Shown here one piece after another: positions 1 to 7,460 of a stretch of 13,694 bases of DNA (positions are counted from its first letter, which is position 1; every line of letters starts with the position of its first letter). Source of the DNA: Chromatiales bacterium (lineage in GTDB: Bacteria; Pseudomonadota; Gammaproteobacteria; Chromatiales; Chromatiaceae); NCBI GenBank assembly GCA_022360595.1, contig JAKSCN010000161.1, positions 1-13,694 on the forward strand, read 5' to 3'. A program made the position numbers and the translations under genes. The notes beneath the pieces are model-generated. The model was not told the DNA's origin, did not search any database, and was given only the letters and a program-made list of their open reading frames with translations.

Positions 1-863
1 CGAGTGGCGTAGTTGCCGCCGCCGCCATCACCTTGATTGTTGTGGGTATCCCAGCCGCCAAAATCGACCGTCGCCACCTGAAGGCCTACATTCTGTTTGA
101 TCAGTGCCGCAATCAGTCCCAGATCATCAGCCAAACTGGTATTAGGGTATGTATCGGGGACTGACAGTTCCAGCTGCTCAATCAGGTTAATGGTGTCGAG
201 ACCATTTTGTACGGAATAGTCGAAGGTGCTGTTGCCTGAATACATCTGACCCAGGGTAAAGAGTGTTTCATCCCCGTAGCCGCCATAGTTGGGGTGGAAG
301 CTGCTGGAATCGTCCATGGTCATGACATTGAAGTCGCCCAACAGGCTTGTCGGTGGCGCGGAACCTGATGCAAATGAGGGCATTGTGGCGCCCGGCTGTA
401 CAGTTGGCGACATATTGATATGTCGTGCCAGCCAGCCAGTAGGTGTATCCAGTTCACCTGGAGTACCCAGTTCATACATGGTCTGGGAATCAAAATGGCT
501 ACGCGATTCCAACCCTTCGGGCATGCCCACGGCATGGACAATTGCGAGGTCACCAGCGTCATACATATTTTTGAGGCCAGTAGCACTTGGATGCAGTCCA
601 AAATCACCGTTGAGGTTATGTAGACTTGCAACTGGAACCTGGATGTTAGGGCGCTTGAGCTGATATTCGGTGCGATTCGTGCCTGTTCTGGGTATGACCA
701 GATTGAGGCCGTCTATTCCGCCACGCAGAAAAAGATATACCAGCGTTCGACGATTAGATACGGCTTTTGTCTCTAAGCCGATAGCAGAGTAGCCGATGTT
801 AATACTACTGCCTAATGCAGCGCCGGCTACGGCTGAGCCTTTAAGAAATTGACGTCTATCCAC
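1..863 (-). CDS. DUF1501 family Tat-exported protein (3' end cut by window edge)
   Basis: I translated this by hand from the minus strand: 287 complete codons, open to the window edge, so the C-terminus is missing. It starts with GTG at 863, preceded by GAGGA about 7 bases upstream; no in-frame ATG occurs until about codon 100. The N-terminus VDRRQFLKGSA is a twin-arginine motif followed by an Ala/Gly-rich segment, predicting folded export by Tat. Family hallmarks seen are YLFLRGGIDGLNLVIP (43-58), HPSATGL (91-97), GDLAIVHAVG (104-113), RSHFDSQTMYELGTP (121-135), TGWLARHI (142-149) and DFGGWDTHNNQG (267-278). DUF1501 proteins are usually described as relatives of the alkaline-phosphatase/sulfatase superfamily; the Asp and His of the last motif could be metal ligands, which is inference. 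Substrate unknown. It lies 16 bases after the DUF1800 stop and is surely co-transcribed with it; the two families commonly occur side by side. Confidence 0.93.
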   Translation of the reverse strand, partial: MDRRQFLKGSAVAGAALGSSINIGYSAIGLETKAVSNRRTLVYLFLRGGIDGLNLVIPRTGTNRTEYQLKRPNIQVPVASLHNLNGDFGLHPSATGLKNMYDAGDLAIVHAVGMPEGLESRSHFDSQTMYELGTPGELDTPTGWLARHINMSPTVQPGATMPSFASGSAPPTSLLGDFNVMTMDDSSSFHPNYGGYGDETLFTLGQMYSGNSTFDYSVQNGLDTINLIEQLELSVPDTYPNTSLADDLGLIAALIKQNVGLQVATVDFGGWDTHNNQGDGGGGNYAT

Positions 864-879
864 AGTTGTATCCTCAGCC

Positions 880-2793
880 CTAGCGTTGCATGAATTCAGG
901 TGATGCGAAGATCAGTAAGACCATCGCACGCAGACGGTCATGCCAGTAGTGTGGCCAACTATTCACGCTGACCTCTGGGTCTTGGAGATTGTCGGCAAAT
1001 ACCTCAATCGGGTAGTCAACGGGCCACTGTGATGGGTCGTTATCAGGGCGTAGTCGCATAAAATCCCTTAACTGTGTGTGCCTTTCCGTACCTTGCCAGC
1101 CACCCGTGGGTTCCCAGCCCAAAATGCGCTCTAGCCAGAAGCTGGCCAGGCCATTAGGTGTGTGAAGGTTGGCAGTCAACTCGTTTTGGGTGATCTGGAG
1201 AATCGGCATCAGTGCATCAGGCGTACCGTCATTTTCATCCAGTAGCCAGTCCAGAGTGCGCCAAGTATTGATTAGTGAAGCGCCGCCTTCCCAGAAGCTG
1301 CGTTCATCGGGGAAACCGTCCGGTGGAATCCAGTGAAAAGGCAATTGTCCGGAGCGCTCCATCCGGTACATGAAACTGCTGCTTTCGCTGTCTCCGGGGC
1401 GAATGGTGAAATTAGCGTCACAACTGCGCATGGCCGATACCACAGTCTCAAAAGGGCGTTTCATTTTTTCGCCCCAGGTTGAGGTGTCTTTGAACTCATT
1501 GGAGAGTAACAAAGCGCGGTAGACCCGGCTGAGTTGGTCAGATTCATAGCGGTTGTCGTAAAACACCTGGGCGATTTGATCCACAAATGTGTCAGATGGA
1601 TTGTCTGAAATAAATCGGCGACACAGTTTGAGCGCAATGTATTTGGCTGTTCCCGGGTGGTAGGCAAGAATATCCAGTAGATCGTAAACCTCTGAAATGC
1701 CTGTGAAAGCCCCCCAGTTTTGTCCCATAAACTGCTTCTGGCCATCGTCATGCCAGAGGTTGTGAAAGTACCAATCGCCTGTATCAGGCTCTCCGACGCT
1801 CCCGTCACTCACTTTCCAGCCGGTGAAGAAACGCATTGCTTCATAGACATCCGCGTCGGAATATTTGTCATTGATGCCTGATGGAAAATCGGGCGTGGTA
1901 AGGGTGTTAATCTCACCAGGCGCTGGATTGGGGCCTGCATAATTAATTGCGCCCAGGGTGTGTAGCTCTATGATTTCACGGGCATAGTTTTCATTTGGAT
2001 TGCCCCGGTTGTTCACATAGTTGTCCAGATAATAGAGCATACTGGGGTGTTTGGCGCTGAGTTCCAGAAGCTGCCTGAAGTTGCCTAGAATGTGGCCATG
2101 CTCAAGCCCGGCGGGGCGCGGAAAGCCTGAAATCGGGGGGCGTAGAACATCTCTATCCCACGAGACAAAGACCGATTGGGCGTAAAAACTATGGCCGTAG
2201 ATATTGAAATGGTTGTGCCAAAAATCGGCAAGAAACTCAAGCAGTTGGCGTTTGCTGTAGGTTGCACGCACAAAGGCCACCCGCTCCATATCTTCCAGCG
2301 GACCATCACGATTACTCCCGGACACATGATGATCCGCCCACTGCTGCTGCTGTGTTTTAGATAATGTTTTGTAACCTGGTTGGTCACTTGCGGGAGCAGT
2401 ACCCGCGGCAATTCTGGCGTCCAGAACTGAGTCGTTAATACTTTGCCAGTTAAGTTGCTGGTCGACATAGGCGGTAAGCCTTGCGTCATCAGTAACGCCT
2501 AGTGCATTGAACTCGGCAATATCATTTTTGCTCGGGCCAAATCCCATGCGGTTGAGCACTACTGCTGCAAATGGTGGTTGTGCTGTTGTGGCTGCTTTGG
2601 CTGCAATCTGAGGGCGCCACTTTTCGAATACAGGACGCGGACGGGATGATCGATCAGTGGGCGGTCTCTCTTTTGCGCTTGTCGTGGTATGGGCAATACT
2701 GGCGCCAACACCAGCAAGAGCAGCGAACAGGAACTTTCTACGGGATGTTGGCTCAGCGTGTTCAGTTTTTTTGGGGGTGATTTTTTCTGTCAT
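880..2793 (-). CDS. DUF1800 family Tat-exported protein
   Basis: 637 residues, a complete member of the DUF1800 family, whose biochemical function is not established. The N-terminus carries SRRKFLFAALAGVGASIA (17-34), a twin-arginine motif plus hydrophobic core, so it is predicted to be exported folded through Tat. A Pro/Arg-rich stretch (about 41-75) follows. Family features are LNRMGFGPS (80-88), the DFWHNHFNI motif (190-198), YYLDNYVNNRGNPNENY (254-270) running into AREIIELHTLG (271-281), and FFTGWKV (322-328). The cluster of His and acidic residues in the NENYARE/ELHTLG region is the most conserved part of the family and could bind a metal or other cofactor, which would explain Tat use (inference). 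The start ATG at 2793 has no good Shine-Dalgarno, so translation may be weak or the 5' leader may matter. First gene of a unit with the DUF1501 gene, transcribed divergently from amiB. Confidence 0.95.
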   Translation of the reverse strand: MTEKITPKKTEHAEPTSRRKFLFAALAGVGASIAHTTTSAKERPPTDRSSRPRPVFEKWRPQIAAKAATTAQPPFAAVVLNRMGFGPSKNDIAEFNALGVTDDARLTAYVDQQLNWQSINDSVLDARIAAGTAPASDQPGYKTLSKTQQQQWADHHVSGSNRDGPLEDMERVAFVRATYSKRQLLEFLADFWHNHFNIYGHSFYAQSVFVSWDRDVLRPPISGFPRPAGLEHGHILGNFRQLLELSAKHPSMLYYLDNYVNNRGNPNENYAREIIELHTLGAINYAGPNPAPGEINTLTTPDFPSGINDKYSDADVYEAMRFFTGWKVSDGSVGEPDTGDWYFHNLWHDDGQKQFMGQNWGAFTGISEVYDLLDILAYHPGTAKYIALKLCRRFISDNPSDTFVDQIAQVFYDNRYESDQLSRVYRALLLSNEFKDTSTWGEKMKRPFETVVSAMRSCDANFTIRPGDSESSSFMYRMERSGQLPFHWIPPDGFPDERSFWEGGASLINTWRTLDWLLDENDGTPDALMPILQITQNELTANLHTPNGLASFWLERILGWEPTGGWQGTERHTQLRDFMRLRPDNDPSQWPVDYPIEVFADNLQDPEVSVNSWPHYWHDRLRAMVLLIFASPEFMQR

Positions 2794-2852
2794 GGTTTTT
2801 ATTGGTTGTAGCCGTGGTGTACGGTGTTACCGAATATTTTTTTAGGCTGTAA

Positions 2853-2905
2853 GATTGTCAGCGACAGCGGTTTATCGGGGAGTTCAGAGCTTATCGCTGA
2901 CAATC
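2853..2905. repeat. Perfect 12-bp inverted repeat, 29-bp spacer
   Basis: The arm GATTGTCAGCGA (2853-2864) is exactly reverse-complementary to TCGCTGACAATC (2894-2905). Arm centres are 41 bp apart, close to four helical turns. There is no T-tract after either arm, so it does not look like an intrinsic terminator. It lies 60-112 bases upstream of the DUF1800 start, so it could be a pair of operator sites for one regulator, or a stem-loop in the 5' leader of the DUF1800-DUF1501 transcript. No known regulator consensus is recognised. Confidence 0.65.
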
Positions 2906-2942
2906 AAACATGTGGCAGATGGTGGTTTTTTTTTGATTAAAA

Positions 2943-2964
2943 AACTGTGAAACACTTCAGGCTT
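2943..2964. promoter_or_regulatory. Possible weak second CRP/Vfr-like site
   Basis: AACTGTGA, six bases, then TCAGGCTT. The left half keeps the core TGTGA and matches 7 of 8 positions of the CRP half-site AAATGTGA; the right half matches 5 of 8 of TCACATTT. Its centre is 62 bp from the centre of the strong site at 3005-3026. It would be unremarkable alone; it is listed because it neighbours the better site in the same control region. Confidence 0.25.
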
Positions 2965-3004
2965 ACGCTCTGCATATAGACAAATATGTATATGAGGGTT
3001 GGGG

Positions 3005-3026
3005 AAATGTGGGGCTGATCACATTT
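3005..3026. promoter_or_regulatory. Near-consensus CRP/Vfr-type cAMP receptor protein site
   Basis: AAATGTGG, six bases (GGCTGA), then TCACATTT. Against the 22-bp CRP consensus (AAATGTGA-N6-TCACATTT) it matches 15 of 16 half-site positions; the single change is the last base of the left half. Vfr of Pseudomonas recognises essentially the same sequence. The centre (3015.5) is about 222 bases from the DUF1800 start and about 240 from the chosen amiB start, so it could act on either or both. I could not fix a transcription start that places it at the usual -41.5 or -61.5. Confidence 0.65.
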
Positions 3027-3255
3027 TTTTGGCTGTTTTTCCTGCGGTAGATCAAAAACATCTCTTCTTGTGTGGTAATTGGTGGCTGAGAGATGATTTG
3101 ATTCAGAATAGTATTCCTATGATTTGTTGACTGGCGCAGGTTTGTTAACTATCGACACGAGAAAAATGCGCTATCTTCAAGAAAAATATAGATTTTCAAT
3201 GGTTGTTATGCTAATTTCAGTCTCGGGTGTAACTGCATTGAGAATGATGGTGGAT

Positions 3256-4557
3256 ATGAAAAAGATCGTCGGGTTTTTATTGCTGCTGATCACTCTCCCG
3301 GTACTCGCCAAGCCGTCAGTCATCGAGAATATGCGTTTTTGGTCCGCACCGGATCATACCCGACTCGTTTTTGATACCAGTGCGCCGGTGAGCCATAACC
3401 TGTTTGTGCTGACTAAGCCGGATCGGCTGGTACTTGATCTGAAGGATGTCAAACTGAAGGGTGCGCTGCCGAAACTGGGTACACATCCTCTTATCAGTCG
3501 CCTGCGCAGTGCACCACGTAATGGCAATGATCTGCGTGTGGTGTTGGATCTGAAAACACCCATAAAGCCAAAGAGTTTTGAGTTGAAGCCCAACCGCCAG
3601 TACGGCCATCGTCTGGTATTGGATCTTTATCAGACGACCCAGTCCGCAGAGAAGAAAGCCACGAAAAAGGTTGTCAAAAGTGTCGCTGACAATGGCTATC
3701 GCGATATTGTTGTTGCGATAGATCCAGGACATGGGGGTGAAGACCCTGGTGCTAAAGGCAAGCGGGGTACTTATGAGAAGGATGTCGTTCTAGCAATCGC
3801 ACGCAAGCTGGCTGCCATGGTCAATAAAGAGCGTGGGATGAAGGCGGTGCTGACCCGAAACGGTGACTACTATGTGGGGTTGCGTAAACGGATGAAATTG
3901 GCCCGCAAGTATCGCGCGGATCTGTTTATCTCAATTCATGCTGATGCGTTTCGTGACTCACGTGCGCACGGCTCCTCCGTCTACACTCTCTCCAACCGCG
4001 GCGCTTCCAGTGAAGCAGCGCGCTGGCTGGCCAATCGGGAGAACAGTGCGGATCTGATCGGCGGGGTAACGCTTGAAGATAAAGACGATGTGCTCGCGTC
4101 GGTGCTGTTGGACCTCTCGCAGACCGCCACTCAGCAGGCCAGTCATCAGGTGGCCAATAATTTACTGGCGGAACTGAAGACCCTAGGTAAGACCCACAAG
4201 CGAACTGTGCAGAAGGCCGGTTTCCTGGTGCTGAAATCGCCTGATGTTCCTTCTATTTTGGTGGAAACGGCGTTTATCACCAATCCGTCGGAAGAGAAGA
4301 GATTACGCAGCAGCAAACATCAACAGAAACTGGCACGGGCTATGTTGAAAGGCATTAAGCGCTACTTTAATCAAAGCCCACCACCCGGCACGTTGCTGGC
4401 TAAGGTGGCGCCTCGCAAGCACATTATCGAGCGCGGTGATACGCTGTCGCAGATTGCCGAACAGTATCAGGTTAGTTTGAATAGCCTGCGTAAAGAGAAC
4501 AATCTATCGAGCAATACCATCCGGATCGGGCAGGTGCTCAAAATTCCAGGGACCTGA
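3256..4557 (+). CDS. amiB: N-acetylmuramoyl-L-alanine amidase (AmiB/AmiC type) with LysM
   Basis: Periplasmic zinc amidase that cleaves the bond between MurNAc and the stem-peptide L-Ala, splitting septal peptidoglycan for daughter-cell separation. With the chosen start it has 433 residues: signal peptide MKKIVGFLLLLITLPVLA (1-18), AMIN targeting domain (about 20-127), Amidase_3 catalytic domain (about 150-372) and a C-terminal LysM (about 387-431, IERGDTLSQIAEQYQVS). Zinc ligands are H159 in DPGHGG, E174 in TYEKD and H228 in SIHAD; catalytic E337 lies in VETAFITNP. The segment around 268-300 corresponds to the regulatory helix that keeps AmiB/AmiC off until an EnvC/NlpD-type activator binds. 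The start is uncertain: the frame is open back to a TTG at 3124, with ATGs at 3166, 3199, 3208, 3244 and 3247 and a GTG at 3250. I chose 3256 because it gives a clean signal peptide. The usual upstream partner tsaE is absent. A hairpin terminator follows. Confidence 0.95.
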   Translation: MKKIVGFLLLLITLPVLAKPSVIENMRFWSAPDHTRLVFDTSAPVSHNLFVLTKPDRLVLDLKDVKLKGALPKLGTHPLISRLRSAPRNGNDLRVVLDLKTPIKPKSFELKPNRQYGHRLVLDLYQTTQSAEKKATKKVVKSVADNGYRDIVVAIDPGHGGEDPGAKGKRGTYEKDVVLAIARKLAAMVNKERGMKAVLTRNGDYYVGLRKRMKLARKYRADLFISIHADAFRDSRAHGSSVYTLSNRGASSEAARWLANRENSADLIGGVTLEDKDDVLASVLLDLSQTATQQASHQVANNLLAELKTLGKTHKRTVQKAGFLVLKSPDVPSILVETAFITNPSEEKRLRSSKHQQKLARAMLKGIKRYFNQSPPPGTLLAKVAPRKHIIERGDTLSQIAEQYQVSLNSLRKENNLSSNTIRIGQVLKIPGT

Positions 4558-4589
4558 TGGACTTGTAATACACCAGAGTGGCACAATCT

Positions 4590-4620
4590 AAACGGCGCCA
4601 ATGATGGCGCCGTTTATCTT
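4590..4620 (+). terminator. Hairpin terminator/attenuator between amiB and mutL
   Basis: AAACGGCGCC (4590-4599) pairs perfectly with GGCGCCGTTT (4606-4615) across the loop AATGAT; the loop ends can add an A-U pair. The downstream run TTTATCTTT is only moderately U-rich, so termination is probably partial and mutL may still be read from upstream. It lies between the amiB stop and the mutL start. Confidence 0.75.
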
Positions 4621-4634
4621 TCAGGCTAGGGTCA

Positions 4635-6482
4635 ATGTCACAACGAATACACGCACTTCCCACCCAACTTATCAACCAGATCGCCGCTGGCGAGGTAGTG
4701 GAACGTCCCGCTTCAGTGGTGAAGGAGCTGGTTGAGAACAGCCTGGATGCTGGGGCGACACGCATTGAGGTGGAGATAGAGCAGGGCGGGGTAAAGTTGA
4801 TTCGGGTGCGTGACAATGGTCAGGGGATTCACCAAGAGGATCTGGCGCTGGCGCTCTCACGTCACGCAACCAGCAAGATCAACAGCCTGGAGGAGTTGGA
4901 GAAAGTCTCCAGTATGGGGTTCCGGGGAGAGGCTCTTCCCAGTATCGCCTCTGTCTCTCGTTTGACGGCGACATCGATGCAGGAGGGAGCGGAGTCCGGC
5001 TGGTCGGTCAGTGGTGATGGTCGCGATGATATCGCCCCACCCAAACCCGCGGCGCACCCACGTGGGACGACCATTGAAGTGCGTGATCTGTTTTATAACA
5101 CTCCCGCGCGGCGCAAATTTCTGCGCACTGAAAAGACTGAGTTTGGCCATATCGAAACCCTGTTGAAACGGCTCGCCTTGAGCCGTTTTGATATCGCTTT
5201 CACCCTGCGTCACAATCAGCGGGAGGTGTTGTCACTGCCTGTTGCCAGCGAGCGCCAGGAGCTGGAGCGGCGGGTGGCTGAACTGTTGGGTTCGGGCTTC
5301 ATTGAGCAGGCGCTTCATTTTGAACAGGAACATGCTGGCTTGAAGCTCTATGGTTGGGTCGCTCGCCCAACCTTTTCGCGCAGTCAGGCTGACATGCAGT
5401 ACTTTTATGTCAACCGTCGTACTGTACGGGATAAGCTGGTGGCACATGCTATACGTCAGGCCTATCAGGATGTGCTTTATCATGGCCGTCATCCCGCTTA
5501 TGTACTCTTCTTTGAGATCGATCCTGTGTTGGTGGATGTCAATGTACATCCCACCAAGCATGAGGTGCGTTTCCGTGACAGCCGCCTAGTGCATGATTTT
5601 CTGTTTCGCACGCTGCACCGCACCTTAGCTGAAGAGCGGCCGGGTGTCGTTGCAGATGAGTCGGTCGCGGTAGACAAAGAGACTGGAGAGATTCTCTCAG
5701 CGTCCTCCACATCCCCGGTGCAACAGGAAATGCAGCAATCTGGTATGGGGCAGGCGCCGGCGCCATCTTATCAGCGTCCTTTCCGTTTTCAGGTGCAGGA
5801 TCGGCCCAAGCACTATCAGCTTGATAACTTCCAGGCCAGTATGTCGCTGCAGACACCGCCCCAGCAGTCCACTGAGCCGCCGGGTGGGGCAGAGGTGCAG
5901 CATCCGCTGGGTTATGCGATAGCGCAGCTCAAGGGGATCTATATCCTGGCTGAAAACACTCAGGGTATGACTCTGGTTGATATGCATGCTGCCCATGAGC
6001 GTATCACCTATGAGCGTTTCAAGCAGGCCCAGGACGGAGAGGGTATTCGCAGCCAGCCACTGCTGGTGCCGGTGAGTGTGGCGGTCAGTCGGCGAGAGGC
6101 CGATCTGGCGGAAGAGCAGATGGAGCTTTTTGCTGAACTGGGAGTGGAAGTCGATCGTCTCGGGGCTGAGACGTTGGTGGTGCGGGCCATTCCGGTGTTG
6201 CTGCAAGGGGCGGATAGTGAAAAGCTGTTACGAGATGTGCTGGCTGACCTGGTGGTTTATGGTACCAGTGAGCGCATACGCCACGAGATTAACGAGGTGC
6301 TGGCCACTATGGCTTGCCACGGTTCGGTGCGTGCCAATCGTAAGCTCACCATTGAAGAGATGAATGCGCTGTTACGCGATATGGAGCGTACTGAGCGCAG
6401 TGGTCAGTGCAATCACGGCCGTCCCACCTGGGTGCAGCTTACTTTGGATGAGCTGGATAAACTATTTATGCGGGGACAGTGA
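4635..6482 (+). CDS. mutL: DNA mismatch repair protein MutL, endonuclease type
   Basis: 615 residues. MutL couples MutS mismatch recognition to strand removal. The N-terminal GHKL ATPase shows all motifs: E31 and N35 in VVKELVENSLDAGAT, D60 in DNGQG, GFRGEALPSI (95-104) and FYNTPARRKFLRTEKTEF further on. A Gln/Pro-rich linker (about 350-425) joins it to the C-terminal dimerisation domain. That domain carries the nuclease signature: DMHAAHERITYE (449-460), fitting DQHA(X)2E(X)4E with Gln changed to Met; ACHGSVRANRKL (from 560); and CNHGRPT (592-598). QPLLVP (474-479) resembles the beta-clamp binding motif. E. coli MutL, which relies on MutH, lacks these nuclease motifs, so here MutL itself probably nicks DNA. 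The start ATG is preceded by a weak AGGG. Its stop TGA overlaps the miaA ATG, implying translational coupling. Confidence 0.98.
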   Translation: MSQRIHALPTQLINQIAAGEVVERPASVVKELVENSLDAGATRIEVEIEQGGVKLIRVRDNGQGIHQEDLALALSRHATSKINSLEELEKVSSMGFRGEALPSIASVSRLTATSMQEGAESGWSVSGDGRDDIAPPKPAAHPRGTTIEVRDLFYNTPARRKFLRTEKTEFGHIETLLKRLALSRFDIAFTLRHNQREVLSLPVASERQELERRVAELLGSGFIEQALHFEQEHAGLKLYGWVARPTFSRSQADMQYFYVNRRTVRDKLVAHAIRQAYQDVLYHGRHPAYVLFFEIDPVLVDVNVHPTKHEVRFRDSRLVHDFLFRTLHRTLAEERPGVVADESVAVDKETGEILSASSTSPVQQEMQQSGMGQAPAPSYQRPFRFQVQDRPKHYQLDNFQASMSLQTPPQQSTEPPGGAEVQHPLGYAIAQLKGIYILAENTQGMTLVDMHAAHERITYERFKQAQDGEGIRSQPLLVPVSVAVSRREADLAEEQMELFAELGVEVDRLGAETLVVRAIPVLLQGADSEKLLRDVLADLVVYGTSERIRHEINEVLATMACHGSVRANRKLTIEEMNALLRDMERTERSGQCNHGRPTWVQLTLDELDKLFMRGQ

Positions 6483-7432
6483 TGAACGCTCCCGCCCCAT
6501 CGACCCTGCCGCTGGCAATTTTTCTGATGGGCCCGACTGCATCGGGTAAAACCGCATTGGCCATTGATCTGGTCAAACGCTTACCTTGTGAGATTATCAG
6601 TGTTGATTCAGCATTGGTCTATCGTGGAATGGATATTGGTACCGCCAAACCAGACGCTGATGAGCTGAGTGAGGCGCCGCATCGTCTAATCGATATCTGT
6701 GACCCGGAAGAGGCCTACTCAGCCGCCCGGTTTCGTGAGGATGCCCTGCGGGAGATGGCCGAGATCTCTGCGTCAGGACATATCCCGCTGCTGGTAGGTG
6801 GCACCATGCTCTATTTTCGCGCTCTCGAACACGGCCTGTCCGATCTGCCCGAGGCCGATAAGGTCCTGAGAGTCCGTCTGGAACAGGAGGCTGCACAATT
6901 CGGTTGGGAGCATATGCACCGGCGTCTGGCTGAGCTGGACCCCACTTCAGCAGCGCGGATTCATCCTAATGATCCGCAGCGGATTCAGCGGGCGCTGGAG
7001 GTGTGCGAATTAAGTGGGCGCGCCATGTCGGAACTTCAGGCTGATCAGCGAGGTCAAACGCTGCCATACAAGGTGGTGAAGCTGGCGCGTGCGCCAAAAG
7101 AGCGGGCAGTATTGCATCAGCGGATCGCTGAGCGCTTCCATTTAATGTTAGAGCAAGGCTTTGAACAGGAGGTGCGTGAGCTGCTGGAAAACAGAAAGCT
7201 GGTGCCTGATTTACCCTCTATGCGCTCAGTTGGTTACCGGCAGATGCTGAAGTATTTACTGGGTGAGTGGGATAGGGAGACCATGATTGAAAAGGGGATA
7301 GTCGCGACCCGACAACTGGCGAAACGGCAGTTGACCTGGCTGCGGGCGGATAGTGAGGTGAATTGGTTGGACGAGGAAAGGGGGGATGTATTGTCCCAGG
7401 CCTTGAAAATTATAGAAAGTAACCTCATCTGA
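6482..7432 (+). CDS. miaA: tRNA dimethylallyltransferase
   Basis: 316 residues, usual length. MiaA transfers the dimethylallyl group from DMAPP to N6 of A37 in tRNAs reading UNN codons, the first step toward ms2i6A. Visible motifs are the P-loop GPTASGKT (17-24), DSALVYRGMDIGTAKP (42-57) with the catalytic Asp, PHRLID (66-71), VGGTMLY (105-111), DPQRIQRALEV (164-174) and TRQLAKRQLTWLR (276-288) near the C-terminus. The chosen ATG overlaps the mutL TGA by one base (TGATG), with GGGGA 5 bases upstream; a GTG at 6479 directly before it is an alternative giving one more residue. It is followed by 133 non-coding bases before hfq, an order conserved across gammaproteobacteria. Confidence 0.98.
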   Translation: MNAPAPSTLPLAIFLMGPTASGKTALAIDLVKRLPCEIISVDSALVYRGMDIGTAKPDADELSEAPHRLIDICDPEEAYSAARFREDALREMAEISASGHIPLLVGGTMLYFRALEHGLSDLPEADKVLRVRLEQEAAQFGWEHMHRRLAELDPTSAARIHPNDPQRIQRALEVCELSGRAMSELQADQRGQTLPYKVVKLARAPKERAVLHQRIAERFHLMLEQGFEQEVRELLENRKLVPDLPSMRSVGYRQMLKYLLGEWDRETMIEKGIVATRQLAKRQLTWLRADSEVNWLDEERGDVLSQALKIIESNLI

Positions 7433-7460
7433 GGGCCTAAGTGATTTTAGGTATGCTACA

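Larger units (their letters stand above)
2794..3255. other. Divergent intergenic control region, DUF1800 / amiB
   Basis: About 460 bases separate the two divergent starts, much longer than other gaps in the window. I see no convincing gene inside. It is AT-rich with T/A runs near 2927-2944. Listed separately are an inverted repeat (2853-2905) and two CRP-like sites (2943-2964, 3005-3026). There is also an AT-rich partial palindrome at 2973-2994 with 6-bp arms CATATA/TATATG, and an 11-bp odd palindrome GAATA-G-TATTC at 3106-3116. A possible -10 box for amiB is TATGAT (3118-3123), but the only -35-like box (TTTGAT, 3097-3102) gives a short 15-bp spacer, so this promoter is weakly supported. For the minus strand, TATATG (2978-2973) is one -10 candidate. 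Reading frame from TTG 3124 into amiB is open, discussed under amiB. Confidence 0.6.

Noticed and set aside
320..631. Open frames on both strands at 289-663 inside the DUF1501 gene
   Set aside because: The minus-strand frame from GTG 863 gives continuous DUF1501 motifs over the whole stretch; the others are overlapping shadows without recognisable content.
1461..2489. Minus-strand open frames of 115 and 134 codons inside DUF1800
   Set aside because: Out of frame with a well-conserved 637-residue protein; no motifs, no ribosome binding sites.
2653..2793. Possible mobile-element origin of the DUF1800/DUF1501 pair
   Set aside because: No transposase, integrase, terminal repeats, target duplication or tRNA found in the window; the 12-bp inverted repeat lies between genes and does not flank the pair.
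5697..6206. 169-codon minus-strand open frame antisense to mutL
   Set aside because: Lies across conserved MutL C-terminal motifs on the other strand; composition is what an antisense frame of a coding region gives.
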